DNA of 64,000 nucleotides. Source: an uncultured Eggerthella sp. (GTDB lineage: Bacteria > Actinomycetota > Coriobacteriia > Coriobacteriales > Eggerthellaceae). The translations under genes were made by a program, and so were the position numbers. Positions 1-9,840 of this stretch are shown in pieces. Every line of letters begins with the position of its first letter. The stretch's first letter is position 1. The stretch lies in the NCBI GenBank assembly GCA_900538545.1, contig UPYK01000009.1, positions 1 through 64,000 of the forward strand, read 5' to 3'. The notes beneath the pieces were generated by a model. The model made no database searches. It was not told where the DNA came from and saw only the letters and a list, made by a program, of their open reading frames with translations.

Positions 1-1485
<1,485 letters not shown>

Positions 1486-1530
1486 GCTTCCCTTTGCTCA
1501 AGCGCGATTCGTCTAGACGGCATGGACATC

Positions 1531-1566
1531 AACACGCGTCCCATCCCGGGGCGCGTGTTTCGTTTA
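1531..1566 (+). terminator. Rho-independent terminator after rpoC
   Basis: An 8-bp perfect stem (AACACGCG at 1531-1538 with CGCGTGTT at 1552-1559) encloses a GC-rich loop and is followed by a short T-rich stretch. It lies between rpoC and the next gene and would close the rpoBC transcript. Confidence 0.65.
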
Positions 1567-1645
1567 TGATGGAATCAACGTTTTTTCAGGGGCCTACCAT
1601 AAGGCCATTCAAATAGACTCGAGAAAACGAAGAGAAAGGCAGCCT

Positions 1646-2947
1646 ATGACCTCACTGCTCTTCAAGGACATTACGGTCTTGACCGAAGAAGGGAAGACCG
1701 TTCCGCATGCTTATGTAGGTGTGACGGATAGCATGATCTCGCATTTTCAGCTCACGCAGCCCGAAGGTGCGTTCGAACGCGTGATCGATGGTCGCGGGAA
1801 GCTCTTGATGCCGGCGCTCTACAACGCGCATGCGCACGTTCCCATGACGCTCTTGCGTGGCCGCGGGGATAATCTGCCGCTCGACCGCTGGCTCAACGAA
1901 GCCATCTTCCCATTCGAGGCGCACATCACGGAAGATGCGACCTATCACGCCACGCTGCTCGGTATCGCCGAGATGTTGCGTTTCGGCGTGGTGTCTTTCA
2001 CGGATATGTACTTCTGCACCGATGCGCGCGCACGTGCGGTGCTCGATTCAGGCGCGAAGTGCAACTTGAGCGATTGCGTGGTGTGCTCTGAGCCGGGTAT
2101 GACCTATTACGATCTGCCGCTTGCCAAAGAGAATGAGCAGTGGATCGCGCAATATCATGGCGCGGGCGATGGTCGTTTGCTCATCGATATGAGCTTACAT
2201 GCTGAATACACTTCAACCCCAGAAATAGTACGCACGCTTGCTGATGCCACCAAGGCGGCAGGCTTGCGCATGCAGGTTCATGTGAGCGAGACGCAAAAAG
2301 AGGTACAGGAATGCATCGAGCGCCACGGCAAGACGCCGCCTGTCTACCTGGCTGATCTGGGACTCTTCGATGTGCCGACCACGGCAGACCACTGCGTGTG
2401 GCTTACCGATGAAGACCGCAGCGTACTGGCAGAAAAGGGCGTGTTCGTTGCGTGCTGTCCCGCCTCGAACGCGAAGCTCGGCAGCGGTATCGCGGATATC
2501 AAGGCCATGAAAGCGGCGGGCATCACGCTCACGCTGGGCACCGATGGCGTAGCGAGCAACAACAATCACAACATGTTCCAGGATCTTTACTTGCTCGCGC
2601 TCATGCAGCGTGCGGGCGATGCGAACCCTGTCTCGCTTTCTGCTGAAGAGCTTATCGGAATCGCAACGCGCAACGGCGCGCTTTCGCAGGGTCGCGATGA
2701 TTGTGGATGTATGCAGGTAGGTGCGCGCGCCGATCTGACCATGCTCGACATCGACACGCCGTGGATGCAGCCCGTTCACACGATGGCAGAGAATCTTATC
2801 TATTCTGCACAGGGCTCTGATGTAGTTCTAACCATGGTTGATGGTACTATTCTCTATGAGAATGGCGAATATCCCACGATCGATATCGAAAAGGAGATCG
2901 CGGAAACGTGCGCGGCGCGTGAGCGTATCCTTTCTGAGATGGCCTAG
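1646..2947 (+). CDS. mtaD: Amidohydrolase, 5-methylthioadenosine/S-adenosylhomocysteine deaminase type
   Basis: A 433-residue metal-dependent amidohydrolase of the TRZ/ATZ/MtaD branch, predicted to deaminate MTA or SAH (or a related purine nucleoside or heterocycle) in the cytoplasm. The metal-site motifs appear in order: NAHAHVPMTLLRG (HxH) near residue 62, HVSET near residue 210, the DHCVWL histidine near residue 250, and the TLGTDGVASNN aspartate near residue 300. Length is typical of the family. The ATG has a purine-rich site (GAGAAAGGCAG) upstream. A short gap separates it from hisE, so the two are probably co-transcribed. Exact substrate cannot be told by eye. Confidence 0.8.
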   Translation: MTSLLFKDITVLTEEGKTVPHAYVGVTDSMISHFQLTQPEGAFERVIDGRGKLLMPALYNAHAHVPMTLLRGRGDNLPLDRWLNEAIFPFEAHITEDATYHATLLGIAEMLRFGVVSFTDMYFCTDARARAVLDSGAKCNLSDCVVCSEPGMTYYDLPLAKENEQWIAQYHGAGDGRLLIDMSLHAEYTSTPEIVRTLADATKAAGLRMQVHVSETQKEVQECIERHGKTPPVYLADLGLFDVPTTADHCVWLTDEDRSVLAEKGVFVACCPASNAKLGSGIADIKAMKAAGITLTLGTDGVASNNNHNMFQDLYLLALMQRAGDANPVSLSAEELIGIATRNGALSQGRDDCGCMQVGARADLTMLDIDTPWMQPVHTMAENLIYSAQGSDVVLTMVDGTILYENGEYPTIDIEKEIAETCAARERILSEMA

Positions 2948-2969
2948 TCGCTATCTATAAGGAGCAAAC

Positions 2970-3389
2970 ATGGAAAAGACCTACTTCACCGAGGGCGAGC
3001 AGCCTGAAAGCCAGATGGGCGCTGCGCTCGAATCGCTTGCGCATACGATCCATGCGCGCAGCACGGCTGGCCCCGAGAGCTACACCTATCGTCTGCTCAC
3101 AGGCAATCTTGATGACCTTTTGAAGAAGCTCGTCGAGGAGGCTCACGAGACCACGCTCGCGGCGAAGGACGTGGAGCGTGATGGTGCGCCGGCAAGCGAG
3201 ATCGATCACCTGCGCTACGAAGCGGGGGATGTGGTCTATCATCTGCTGGTGCTCTTGGAGCGTTGCGGTGTTGACTTGGATGAATTCGCTGCTGAGATGA
3301 ATACGCGCATGACCGAGGATGAGATCGCGCTACGCAGTGGTGTTATCATGCTCAAGCCCGATTTTGTGAATCGCGGCAGTAACCATTAG
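2970..3389 (+). CDS. hisE: Phosphoribosyl-ATP pyrophosphatase
   Basis: A 139-residue MazG/HisE-fold protein that hydrolyses phosphoribosyl-ATP to phosphoribosyl-AMP in histidine synthesis. The helical core SYTYRLLTGNLDDLLKKL, then VEEAHETTLAAKD, then YEAGDVVYHLLVLLERCGVDL matches HisE and carries the acidic EExxE-type and ExxD metal ligands. There is a ~20-residue N-terminal extension compared with short HisE proteins and an extra C-terminal tail. The start is supported by an AAGGAG site 5-7 bases upstream. No other his genes are in the window, so it is uncoupled from the main pathway operon. A house-cleaning MazG-like role is a weaker alternative. Confidence 0.82.
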   Translation: MEKTYFTEGEQPESQMGAALESLAHTIHARSTAGPESYTYRLLTGNLDDLLKKLVEEAHETTLAAKDVERDGAPASEIDHLRYEAGDVVYHLLVLLERCGVDLDEFAAEMNTRMTEDEIALRSGVIMLKPDFVNRGSNH

Positions 3390-3428
3390 AATGTTGGCCG
3401 CCTTGGATGCGGCATCGAATCATACATG

Positions 3429-3449
3429 AGGCGCCTTCACCGGGCGCCT
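3429..3449 (+). terminator. Hairpin between hisE and glmM
   Basis: Seven perfect base pairs (AGGCGCC at 3429-3435 with GGCGCCT at 3443-3449) close a 7-nt loop. The downstream T-run is weak, so it is either a poor terminator or a processing hairpin. It falls inside the longest possible glmM frame and argues that translation starts after it. Confidence 0.45.
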
Positions 3450-3472
3450 TTCAACAAAAGAAAGGTACTCTT

Positions 3473-4813
3473 TTGGCTAAACTTTTCGGAACTGATGGTG
3501 TTCGCGGGGTTGCGAACACTGAACTTACCTGCGATATCGCCTTCAAACTGGGGCAGGCTGCGGTCGAATTCTTGGGCAAGACCATCGTAGTGGGCAAGGA
3601 CACGCGTCTTTCGGGCGATATGCTCGGCAACGCGCTTTCTGCGGGCATCATGAGCATGGGCGGCAATGTGCTTGATGCGGGCATCATTCCTACGCCTGGC
3701 GTTGCGTATCTCGTGCGTGAGTTGCACGCTGAAGGCGGCATCGTCATCTCGGCTTCGCATAATCCGCCCGAGTATAACGGCATCAAGTTCTTCGACCGAC
3801 AAGGCTTCAAGCTCACCGAAGAAGCCGAAGCAGAGATCGAAGCATTCGTTCTGGCGGGTGGTGCGGATCCCGAGAGCCTTCCTTCGGGCGATGCGGTAGG
3901 CGTAGTGCTTCCGGTTGAAGATGCGTGCGATCTCTATATCCAGCATGCTATTTCATCCTTGCAGGATAAGACGCTCGACTTCTCGAAGCTCACGATCGCA
4001 CTCGATACTGGTCACGGTGCTTCATCGCTTACGACCGTAGCGGCGCTCGAGCAGTTGGGTGCCACGGTTCATGTGATCAACGACAGCTTCAATGGAGTCG
4101 ATATCAACGTCGAATGCGGTTCGACGCATCTTGAGCCAGTGAAAGAGCTGCTGGCAGAAACGGGCGCTCAAATCGGCATCGCGCATGATGGCGATGCGGA
4201 TCGTGTCATGTTCGTTGATGAATTGGGTAACGAGATCGACGGCGATGTGGTCGAGACGGTTTGCGCACTCGATCTGCAGAAACGCGATCTTCTGCGTGAC
4301 GATACGGTTGTCTCAACCGTCATGTGTAACCTCGGTTTTACCAAGGCAATGGATGCAGCAGGCATTTCGGTCGTGCAAACGCAGGTGGGGGACAAGTACG
4401 TCCTGAATGAGATGCGCAAACTCAATGCGGTTATCGGTGGCGAACAGAGCGGCCACATGATCTTCCTCGATCATAATTCCACGGGTGATGGCCTCATCAC
4501 GGCACTTCAGTTCTTGGCAGCGTGCTTGCGTAACGATCAGCCCGTTTCGAAGACGGCGGCGCTCATGCAACGCTTCCCGCAAGAGCTCATCAATGTGCGC
4601 GTGGCTGATAAGCATGCAGTTTCGGAGAACGCAGTAGTGGCCGATGCGATCGCTGAAGCTGAGGCGAAGCTTGATGGTTCTGGTCGTATCCTCGTGCGTC
4701 CGAGTGGCACTGAGCCCCTCGTCCGTGTGATGGTAGAAGCCGCCACCCACGAAGAAGCTCTCGGCTACGCCCAAGAGATCGCCTCGATCATCGAACGCGA
4801 ACTCGGTGCATAA
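3473..4813 (+). CDS. glmM: Phosphoglucosamine mutase
   Basis: A 446-residue phosphohexomutase converting glucosamine-6-phosphate to glucosamine-1-phosphate, the step before GlmU in UDP-GlcNAc synthesis. It begins with KLFGTDGVRGVAN, has the phosphoserine loop ISASHNPPEYNG, the metal loop AHDGDADRVMF, the sugar-binding GGEQSGH and the phosphate-binding VRPSGTEPLVRVM. The TTG at 3473 is chosen because it gives the canonical N-terminus and has an AAAGAAAGG ribosome site. The frame upstream runs through a hairpin and adds non-conserved residues. A strong terminator follows. Confidence 0.95.
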   Translation: MAKLFGTDGVRGVANTELTCDIAFKLGQAAVEFLGKTIVVGKDTRLSGDMLGNALSAGIMSMGGNVLDAGIIPTPGVAYLVRELHAEGGIVISASHNPPEYNGIKFFDRQGFKLTEEAEAEIEAFVLAGGADPESLPSGDAVGVVLPVEDACDLYIQHAISSLQDKTLDFSKLTIALDTGHGASSLTTVAALEQLGATVHVINDSFNGVDINVECGSTHLEPVKELLAETGAQIGIAHDGDADRVMFVDELGNEIDGDVVETVCALDLQKRDLLRDDTVVSTVMCNLGFTKAMDAAGISVVQTQVGDKYVLNEMRKLNAVIGGEQSGHMIFLDHNSTGDGLITALQFLAACLRNDQPVSKTAALMQRFPQELINVRVADKHAVSENAVVADAIAEAEAKLDGSGRILVRPSGTEPLVRVMVEAATHEEALGYAQEIASIIERELGA

Positions 4814-4835
4814 GATTTCTTTAACAGAGCAACCT

Positions 4836-4869
4836 AACCAAAAGGCCAGCACATGTTGGCCTTTTGGTT
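4836..4869. terminator. Bidirectional terminator between glmM and the LRR gene
   Basis: A 13-bp perfect stem (AACCAAAAGGCCA at 4836-4848 with TGGCCTTTTGGTT at 4857-4869) has A-runs and T-runs on both sides. It can stop glmM on the plus strand and the convergent leucine-rich repeat gene on the minus strand. It also marks the left edge of the AT-rich accessory region. Confidence 0.8.
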
Positions 4870-4871
4870 GT

Positions 4872-5891
4872 CTATAGTTCATACCCTAAGAAACAAAGCA
4901 TGTCTTGACATACAATGTCAGGGCTTCTCTCAAATAGCTGCTTAGCTCGTTCAAGATTTTCATCAATATAGCTGCGATACAACTGAATCATTTCTTCGTT
5001 TGGCTTTGGTGCATCTTCGGCTGTCATGCATAGTCGAGTGATGGCTACCTTTAGCTTTGTTTCAAAACCTCCAAGGGAAAGAAAGTCTTCCTTAAATAAG
5101 TCCTCTTTGAAGTATCTGTCAATTATGGAAAAGCATTCCAGACTATTTAATGCTTTTAACTCAGATTCGGGTAAGCCTGCTTGTATCAGATTCACCTCTG
5201 GGTTGTAGTGTGCATATAGGTATCCGCCGTCAGGGCTTCGAACCCCCTTTACTCCCCAGAAGTAATATCGGTAACCGTCTCTGCGGTCTTTTCTGTATGG
5301 TGTCGATTGATTTTCAAATAGATAATCTTTCCAGTTATTTGCGGTGCATGAAGGAAAACTAACAGATGCAGCCTGAACGCATGATGAGGAGTCTATATCA
5401 AGAACGGTATCAGGAATGAATACGGCGCCATCAAAGCACCTAAATGCATGAGCGCAAATCTTCTTTACCGAAGGAGGTATTTTCAAAAACGTATTCTTCC
5501 TTGTGTACTTACCACGCCTGAATTCAGCCCACAAGAAAGTACCAGGTGGAATCTCTTTTAGATCACTCGGAAGGGTTAAACCTCCAAAAATATTAGAGAA
5601 AGCAAAGGCTCCAACGAGCTTACCCCAGCGATCTTTCTTCCATTCAAGATTGACCCCTTTAGGAATGGTAAGATGGCGGAATGTTGCTGTTGCGAAGGCC
5701 TCAGGCATGATCCTTTTAACCGTTTTAGGAATCTTTAACCTTTGAAGACGACAGTCAGAGAATGCATGCGCTCCGATAGTGGTAACACCATCTGGGATAA
5801 CAGCAACCCCTTCTGAATCGATCAATGGGGTAATATCAACTAAAGTATCTCCTTGAACTGCCTGAGAAATATCGTAGTTATTTTCAGTCAT
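4872..5891 (-). CDS. BspA/TpLRR-type leucine-rich repeat protein, no signal peptide
   Basis: A 339-residue protein whose first ~190 residues are imperfect ~23-residue repeats of the LRR_5 (BspA) type, with the signature pattern seen in VAVIPDGVTTIGAHAFSDC, LKIPKTVKRIMPEAFA and LKIPPSVKKICAHAF. The C-terminal ~150 residues are not repeats, are charged and helical, and are not recognised. There is no signal peptide, membrane segment or cell-wall anchor, so it is probably cytoplasmic, unlike most surface BspA proteins. The start has an AAAGAGAG site. It sits alone at the edge of the accessory island. Function is unknown; a binding or recognition role is only suggested by the repeats. Confidence 0.75.
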   Translation of the reverse strand: MTENNYDISQAVQGDTLVDITPLIDSEGVAVIPDGVTTIGAHAFSDCRLQRLKIPKTVKRIMPEAFATATFRHLTIPKGVNLEWKKDRWGKLVGAFAFSNIFGGLTLPSDLKEIPPGTFLWAEFRRGKYTRKNTFLKIPPSVKKICAHAFRCFDGAVFIPDTVLDIDSSSCVQAASVSFPSCTANNWKDYLFENQSTPYRKDRRDGYRYYFWGVKGVRSPDGGYLYAHYNPEVNLIQAGLPESELKALNSLECFSIIDRYFKEDLFKEDFLSLGGFETKLKVAITRLCMTAEDAPKPNEEMIQLYRSYIDENLERAKQLFERSPDIVCQDMLCFLGYEL

Positions 5892-5947
5892 GAGTTATGT
5901 GCTCTCTTTAGATTAGATGTGAGCTTTACTGCTGAGATTGATCTTGG

Positions 5948-6097
5948 TTATCGTAGCATGATACCTTCAAGTGATTCTTCACAAAGTTTAGCTTTTTCTT
6001 GCTCGAACGCTTCATCCGCTTCCTGGTATTCATATAAGAGTTTTCTGTAATTATCGAGCACGAATTCAGCGTCTTGTAGGGGATGTTCTCTCTTCAC
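5948..6097 (-). pseudogene. Possible small gene or gene scrap
   Basis: An open minus-strand frame of 49 residues from a GTG, ending at a TAA. Its composition looks coding (charged and helical, e.g. VLDNYRKLLYEYQEADEAFE). The frame stays open ~27 codons further upstream without an obvious start or ribosome site. It may be the tail of a gene that lost its front part. I do not recognise a family. Confidence 0.3.
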
Positions 6098-6174
6098 AAG
6101 AAGGTTAGCTTTACAGAAAATTGGATCAGTAATAATTGTCTTTATGACATTAGTAAGAACGTGAGGAGCATAGG

Positions 6175-6459
6175 ATGGATTACAAGGAACTCTTAAATCA
6201 GTATTACCATGAAGGCAAAATAGACATGGCTGAAGTTATCGATGAGCTAGACCAATACTATGAAGCAGCTGGTTTTGAAGACTTTTACAATCGCGTGCTT
6301 TCTCCTATGAATGACCAGGAGCTTCTAGATTGCTTTGTCAAAACATTTTTTGGTGTTTCGGGAGAAGGGGAGTTGGAAGCTTATGACCAAGAAACCCTTG
6401 AAGGAATTGAAGAAGCGAGTAAAGAAGCACTTGAAAAAGTTCTTATAAAGGATAATTAG
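6175..6459 (+). CDS. Small acidic protein of unknown function
   Basis: A 94-residue, strongly acidic, mostly helical protein (begins MDYKELLNQYYHEG; ends with a helix rich in Glu). A GTGAGGAGCATAGG ribosome site precedes the ATG. There is no signal peptide or membrane segment and no motif I recognise. It lies on the plus strand between two minus-strand accessory genes, and its codon use is AT-rich like its neighbours. Confidence 0.6.
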   Translation: MDYKELLNQYYHEGKIDMAEVIDELDQYYEAAGFEDFYNRVLSPMNDQELLDCFVKTFFGVSGEGELEAYDQETLEGIEEASKEALEKVLIKDN

Positions 6460-6566
6460 AGTCCCAATAGGTGCAATGCGACTACTGGTGATTCACTTAC
6501 GCAACAGCGAAGAGACCATAGTTCCGTAAAAGAGTGTCGTTGCGCAAAGCGACTAGTTTTAAGATA

Positions 6567-6668
6567 TTAACCAAAGTAAGGTTTCAGCTTCTCTTTGATG
6601 GAGTCTGAAGCTTTTACTTTTTTGACGTATGCACGAATGTCTTTTGCGTATGACTTTTTGGGTTCTCC
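6567..6668 (-). pseudogene. Gene remnant downstream of the helicase
   Basis: Minus-strand open frame of 33 codons bounded upstream by a TAA and lacking ATG, GTG or TTG. The translation is coding-like (SYAKDIRAYVKKVKASD, ending KLKPYFG). It lies just beyond the end of the SNF2 helicase gene. It is probably the 3' tail of a deleted gene of the same operon. No family is recognised. Confidence 0.3.
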
Positions 6669-6707
6669 TTATCTTGTTAGTTGGTTTTCTTGATACGTTA
6701 CATTTGC

Positions 6708-8603
6708 TTAAGCATCTTCTTCTAGATCGAATAGGCCTTCGAATACGAGATTTATATCCTGCTTATCGGTAGACCCCGGTTCGAGAACGCCTCGGTCAAT
6801 TGCTTCCAGCATTGTGCTTTCCTTTTCTGAGAGACGATCGTAAATCTTCTTGTCGAGAGACCAATCATCTGTTTTGCTTGAATAGTATGTCTGCATAAAA
6901 TAGTACTGTGTGTACTGACCGTCAGGTAGTCCGAGTCTATGGATTCGATCCTTTGATTGAAGCAAGTGAACGAGGTTGTAGCCATATTCGAAGTAGATCG
7001 CATCATGACATATCGAATGAAGCGAGACCGATTCAGCTAAGGTATGAGGGTTCGTTAAGAGGAAGTCTATCTCACCAGCTTTGAAGGAACCTAGTATTGT
7101 ATCTCTTTTACTTTGTGGCGTTGATCCGTTGATGACTGCACCATGAAAGCCTTTGTCTTCCAGCATATAAGCTAGGTTATACATTGTCTTCTTGAAGATG
7201 CACCAAATAATGAGAGGCTTCCCTTTGTTCAGCAAGGATGATGCGAGATCGATGCATCTAAGCGTTTTGGTAGTGGGACCGCAAACGCCGACGATGGAGC
7301 GGAGGCTGGTGTCGTAAACATCTACTCCTGGGCCACCAATACTGCCATCTAAGTCAATCATTCCGTCAAATTCTTCAGGCTCAAGCGCATCGAATAACAT
7401 TTCTGGATCAGATTCCATCTGAAGTATCCTGATGATTAAAGCCAGTGGGTCGTTCTTATACATGTCTCTTAGTCTGTAGAAGAGAGCGGTTTCTGTCGGA
7501 CTTGCGTTCACATCTACTTCTAAGTCGGGCGAAACTGGTGGAACTCCGAGCTTTTCCTTGTTCGTTCTACAAAAGAAGGGTTGAAGAGCTGCATTAATGG
7601 ACGCTATCTCGGTTGGAGAAGGATCCTTTAGGAATTTAGGGGTGAATCCGAAGAAGGTTCCGTAATCATCGGGATAAAGAATGTTGAGCAGGTTGTAAAT
7701 GTCCACGTAGGAATTGGGAATCGGAGTACCTGTCAGCGCAACTACATAACTAGCATCTCTGGCGATTACGCGCGCGCTGTTTGCTCTTACTCCATCGACT
7801 TTCTTGACCTTATGTATTTCATCGAAAACGAGCATTGCGTCTCCTGAGATAATGCTCCTGAGCTCTTCTTGGAAATTCAAGAGAGCCTCGTAGTTTACGA
7901 GTATCAGGTCATATCGTTTGTAGTTCCAAGCGAGCTCTTTGCGCTTGACGGAAGTTGACCGTGTAGCGAATTCCGGGTCATGGAAGCATAGGGACTTGCA
8001 TGGGATGTTTTCCCCAAAGCAATTTTTCCATTCATCGCGCCATGACCCGAAGGCATTCTTCGGACACACAACAACAAGCCTGGTCACTTTCTTCAAGTGA
8101 TGCAGATATGCAAACATACCTAAAGTGGATGCTGTTTTGCCAGATCCAGGTACGGAGAAATTCGCAGATTTCCTCATGCTGCACATGAAGAAAGCGTCCC
8201 AAACCTGCCTGTCGCGTAGCGTTCTTATCATGTATGCATCTACTACGCGAGCAAAGGTTCTTAGTTGTTCCAAAACACTGTCGTCGTGGTTCTTGATGAG
8301 CAGTCCCACTCTCGACTTCTCGCGAATCAGGGAATCCTCTTTTTCTTTGTAGTCTTCGAAAGAGGGGTTTAACTCGACTTCGTAGCTGTCTTTTGAAGCG
8401 CTTTGAAGCGCATCCAAAACGCTTTGACATTCGGAATAAGAGAGCTCTGGAGAGAAAAGAATGTCCTGCCCCTCAATCGAGGACACCCTTCTCTTTACTC
8501 CAGGCATCTTCAGCTTCCATGTAGGAGACTTCAGAAACTCATCGATAGATGCACCTTCAAGGGTTAGCTTTAGTTGTTTATCGTATGTAACGAGGAACTT
8601 CAA
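6708..8603 (-). CDS. SNF2/DEAD-type helicase of the three-gene cassette
   Basis: A 631-residue superfamily-2 ATPase, third gene of the minus-strand operon. Visible motifs are Walker A VPGSGKTAS (residues 151-159), motif Ia region VVVCPKNAFGSW (177-188), Walker B LVFDEIHKV (258-266), motif III ALTGTPIPNS (289-298), and motifs V-VI ending HLLQSKDRIHRLG (546-558). These match SNF2-like double-stranded DNA translocases. The first ~110 residues are a non-helicase domain I do not recognise. The TTG start overlaps the stop of the ParB-like gene (TTGA), so translation is coupled. No nuclease domain is evident in this subunit. DNA translocation or remodelling is expected; the biological target is unknown. 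Confidence 0.85.
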   Translation of the reverse strand: MKFLVTYDKQLKLTLEGASIDEFLKSPTWKLKMPGVKRRVSSIEGQDILFSPELSYSECQSVLDALQSASKDSYEVELNPSFEDYKEKEDSLIREKSRVGLLIKNHDDSVLEQLRTFARVVDAYMIRTLRDRQVWDAFFMCSMRKSANFSVPGSGKTASTLGMFAYLHHLKKVTRLVVVCPKNAFGSWRDEWKNCFGENIPCKSLCFHDPEFATRSTSVKRKELAWNYKRYDLILVNYEALLNFQEELRSIISGDAMLVFDEIHKVKKVDGVRANSARVIARDASYVVALTGTPIPNSYVDIYNLLNILYPDDYGTFFGFTPKFLKDPSPTEIASINAALQPFFCRTNKEKLGVPPVSPDLEVDVNASPTETALFYRLRDMYKNDPLALIIRILQMESDPEMLFDALEPEEFDGMIDLDGSIGGPGVDVYDTSLRSIVGVCGPTTKTLRCIDLASSLLNKGKPLIIWCIFKKTMYNLAYMLEDKGFHGAVINGSTPQSKRDTILGSFKAGEIDFLLTNPHTLAESVSLHSICHDAIYFEYGYNLVHLLQSKDRIHRLGLPDGQYTQYYFMQTYYSSKTDDWSLDKKIYDRLSEKESTMLEAIDRGVLEPGSTDKQDINLVFEGLFDLEEDA

Positions 8604-9823
8604 ATTTGCTCTTTCGTAATGAAGCAGCGAATCTCCTCGATTCGACCTTCTAAATTATTGAGCGCGCGTATAGCGCGTTTCATGTTGTCATTATCTAGAT
8701 GGCCTAGGATATTCACGTCAACACCATCGAGTAGGTCTACTGCAGCATCGAGCTTAGATATAGGGCTGTCAAGAATAATCGCTCCGTTTGCCTTAGCTTC
8801 TGAGGTTGACATCGTATTCGCGAACCTGTCGATGAGTTTTTGGTCAGATCGGATTTTGTCTCTGATGGTTTCCTTATTGATCGTTTCCATCTTCGAAAGT
8901 CGGTCTACGACCTCTTCCGCCAGCTCGGACTCATTTTCGATGAATTCTTTGGCCATGGGGGATTTAAGGATCTTCTTGAACTTTCGAACGAAGCGCGTGA
9001 TGTCCCCGGCGGGTTCAACGACCATGTTGGCGAATATACATTGCTTGACTGTCTCAGCCTCGTCCTCGTCTGCGCAGTACTTGAGGATTGCGGGAATCTC
9101 GATGATTGGTCCGTTGAGTTCCATATCTCGCGCAAGGTAGAATTCGCCAGGGGCGTTTATGAAGTCAAGGAACTCAATCAGGTATCTGGACTGTTCTACG
9201 AGCTTCTTGACCTCGCCTGGAGTTGTATTGGTATCCCTCGCATATTCTTCAATGCTGAAGAGACCAGTTCTCACGATGTCGTTGTAGATACCAACAAGCC
9301 TATCGATTGGGTTGTAATCAACCTTTCCTTCTTCGCCATGCTGAAGCGCAAGCTCCAGCTTTTTGATGCGCTTCTTATCCTGCGCAATTTCTTCAGGAAG
9401 GATCACGGCATCGATCCAATTGAACTTGTCATCATCTCTCGATAGGATTCGCAAGCACGTGAATCTTCTATTGCCATCAATGACTAGTCCGTTGGAGAGA
9501 ACGATGGCTGGTACGTTTTGCCCGACCATCTTGATGTTCTTTGCTGTCCTGTCTATTGCCTTTTCATTACTTTTAACGATGAATTCTTCGATTATGCCGT
9601 TGTATGCCTCAAGGTTGTCTTCTGGTGGAAGAGTGTCATTGTGCTCGGCCTTGTATTGGCTTATATAAGTAGCAATTCGGTCGTTTTGATTGTTGTAATG
9701 CAGTTGATCCAGCCGGATCCTGTAGACCGGATAGACTTTGCCAACTCCATCAATTGGGACTTTTCTTGAAAGAGCGGTCGGCTGCGCCAATCCGTCAGGA
9801 CTGATCATTTCTTCTAAATTCAT
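8600..9823 (-). CDS. ParB/sulfiredoxin-fold protein of the three-gene cassette
   Basis: A 407-residue protein with a ParB-like N-terminal domain. A segment VYRIRLDQLHYNNQNDRI (residues 32-49) is followed by an inserted helix and then the core motif GLVIDGNRRFTCLRIL (112-127), in which DGNRR replaces the GERR/GEHR of chromosomal ParB. A helix-turn-helix-like region follows (about 165-215, with NPIDRL and EEYARDTNTTPGEVKKL), as in ParB. The last ~190 residues are helical and unrecognised. DGNRR-type members of this fold include nucleotide-binding and nuclease-like proteins, so CTP binding or DNA cleavage are both possible. It starts 17 nt after the upstream gene with an AAAGGAAGG site and overlaps the helicase. 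It is not the chromosomal ParB: no parA or parS is nearby. Confidence 0.78.
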   Translation of the reverse strand: MNLEEMISPDGLAQPTALSRKVPIDGVGKVYPVYRIRLDQLHYNNQNDRIATYISQYKAEHNDTLPPEDNLEAYNGIIEEFIVKSNEKAIDRTAKNIKMVGQNVPAIVLSNGLVIDGNRRFTCLRILSRDDDKFNWIDAVILPEEIAQDKKRIKKLELALQHGEEGKVDYNPIDRLVGIYNDIVRTGLFSIEEYARDTNTTPGEVKKLVEQSRYLIEFLDFINAPGEFYLARDMELNGPIIEIPAILKYCADEDEAETVKQCIFANMVVEPAGDITRFVRKFKKILKSPMAKEFIENESELAEEVVDRLSKMETINKETIRDKIRSDQKLIDRFANTMSTSEAKANGAIILDSPISKLDAAVDLLDGVDVNILGHLDNDNMKRAIRALNNLEGRIEEIRCFITKEQI

Positions 9824-9840
9824 TCAAATACCTTCCTTTG

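Noticed and set aside
3407..3472. A longer glmM starting at 3407.
   Set aside because: The extra residues are not conserved, pass through a hairpin, and the TTG at 3473 has a good ribosome site and canonical N-terminus.
8600..9823. The ParB-fold gene as the chromosomal or plasmid partition gene parB.
   Set aside because: No parA, parS-like repeats or replication genes are near; it is in an operon with a helicase; its motif is DGNRR rather than GERR/GEHR.
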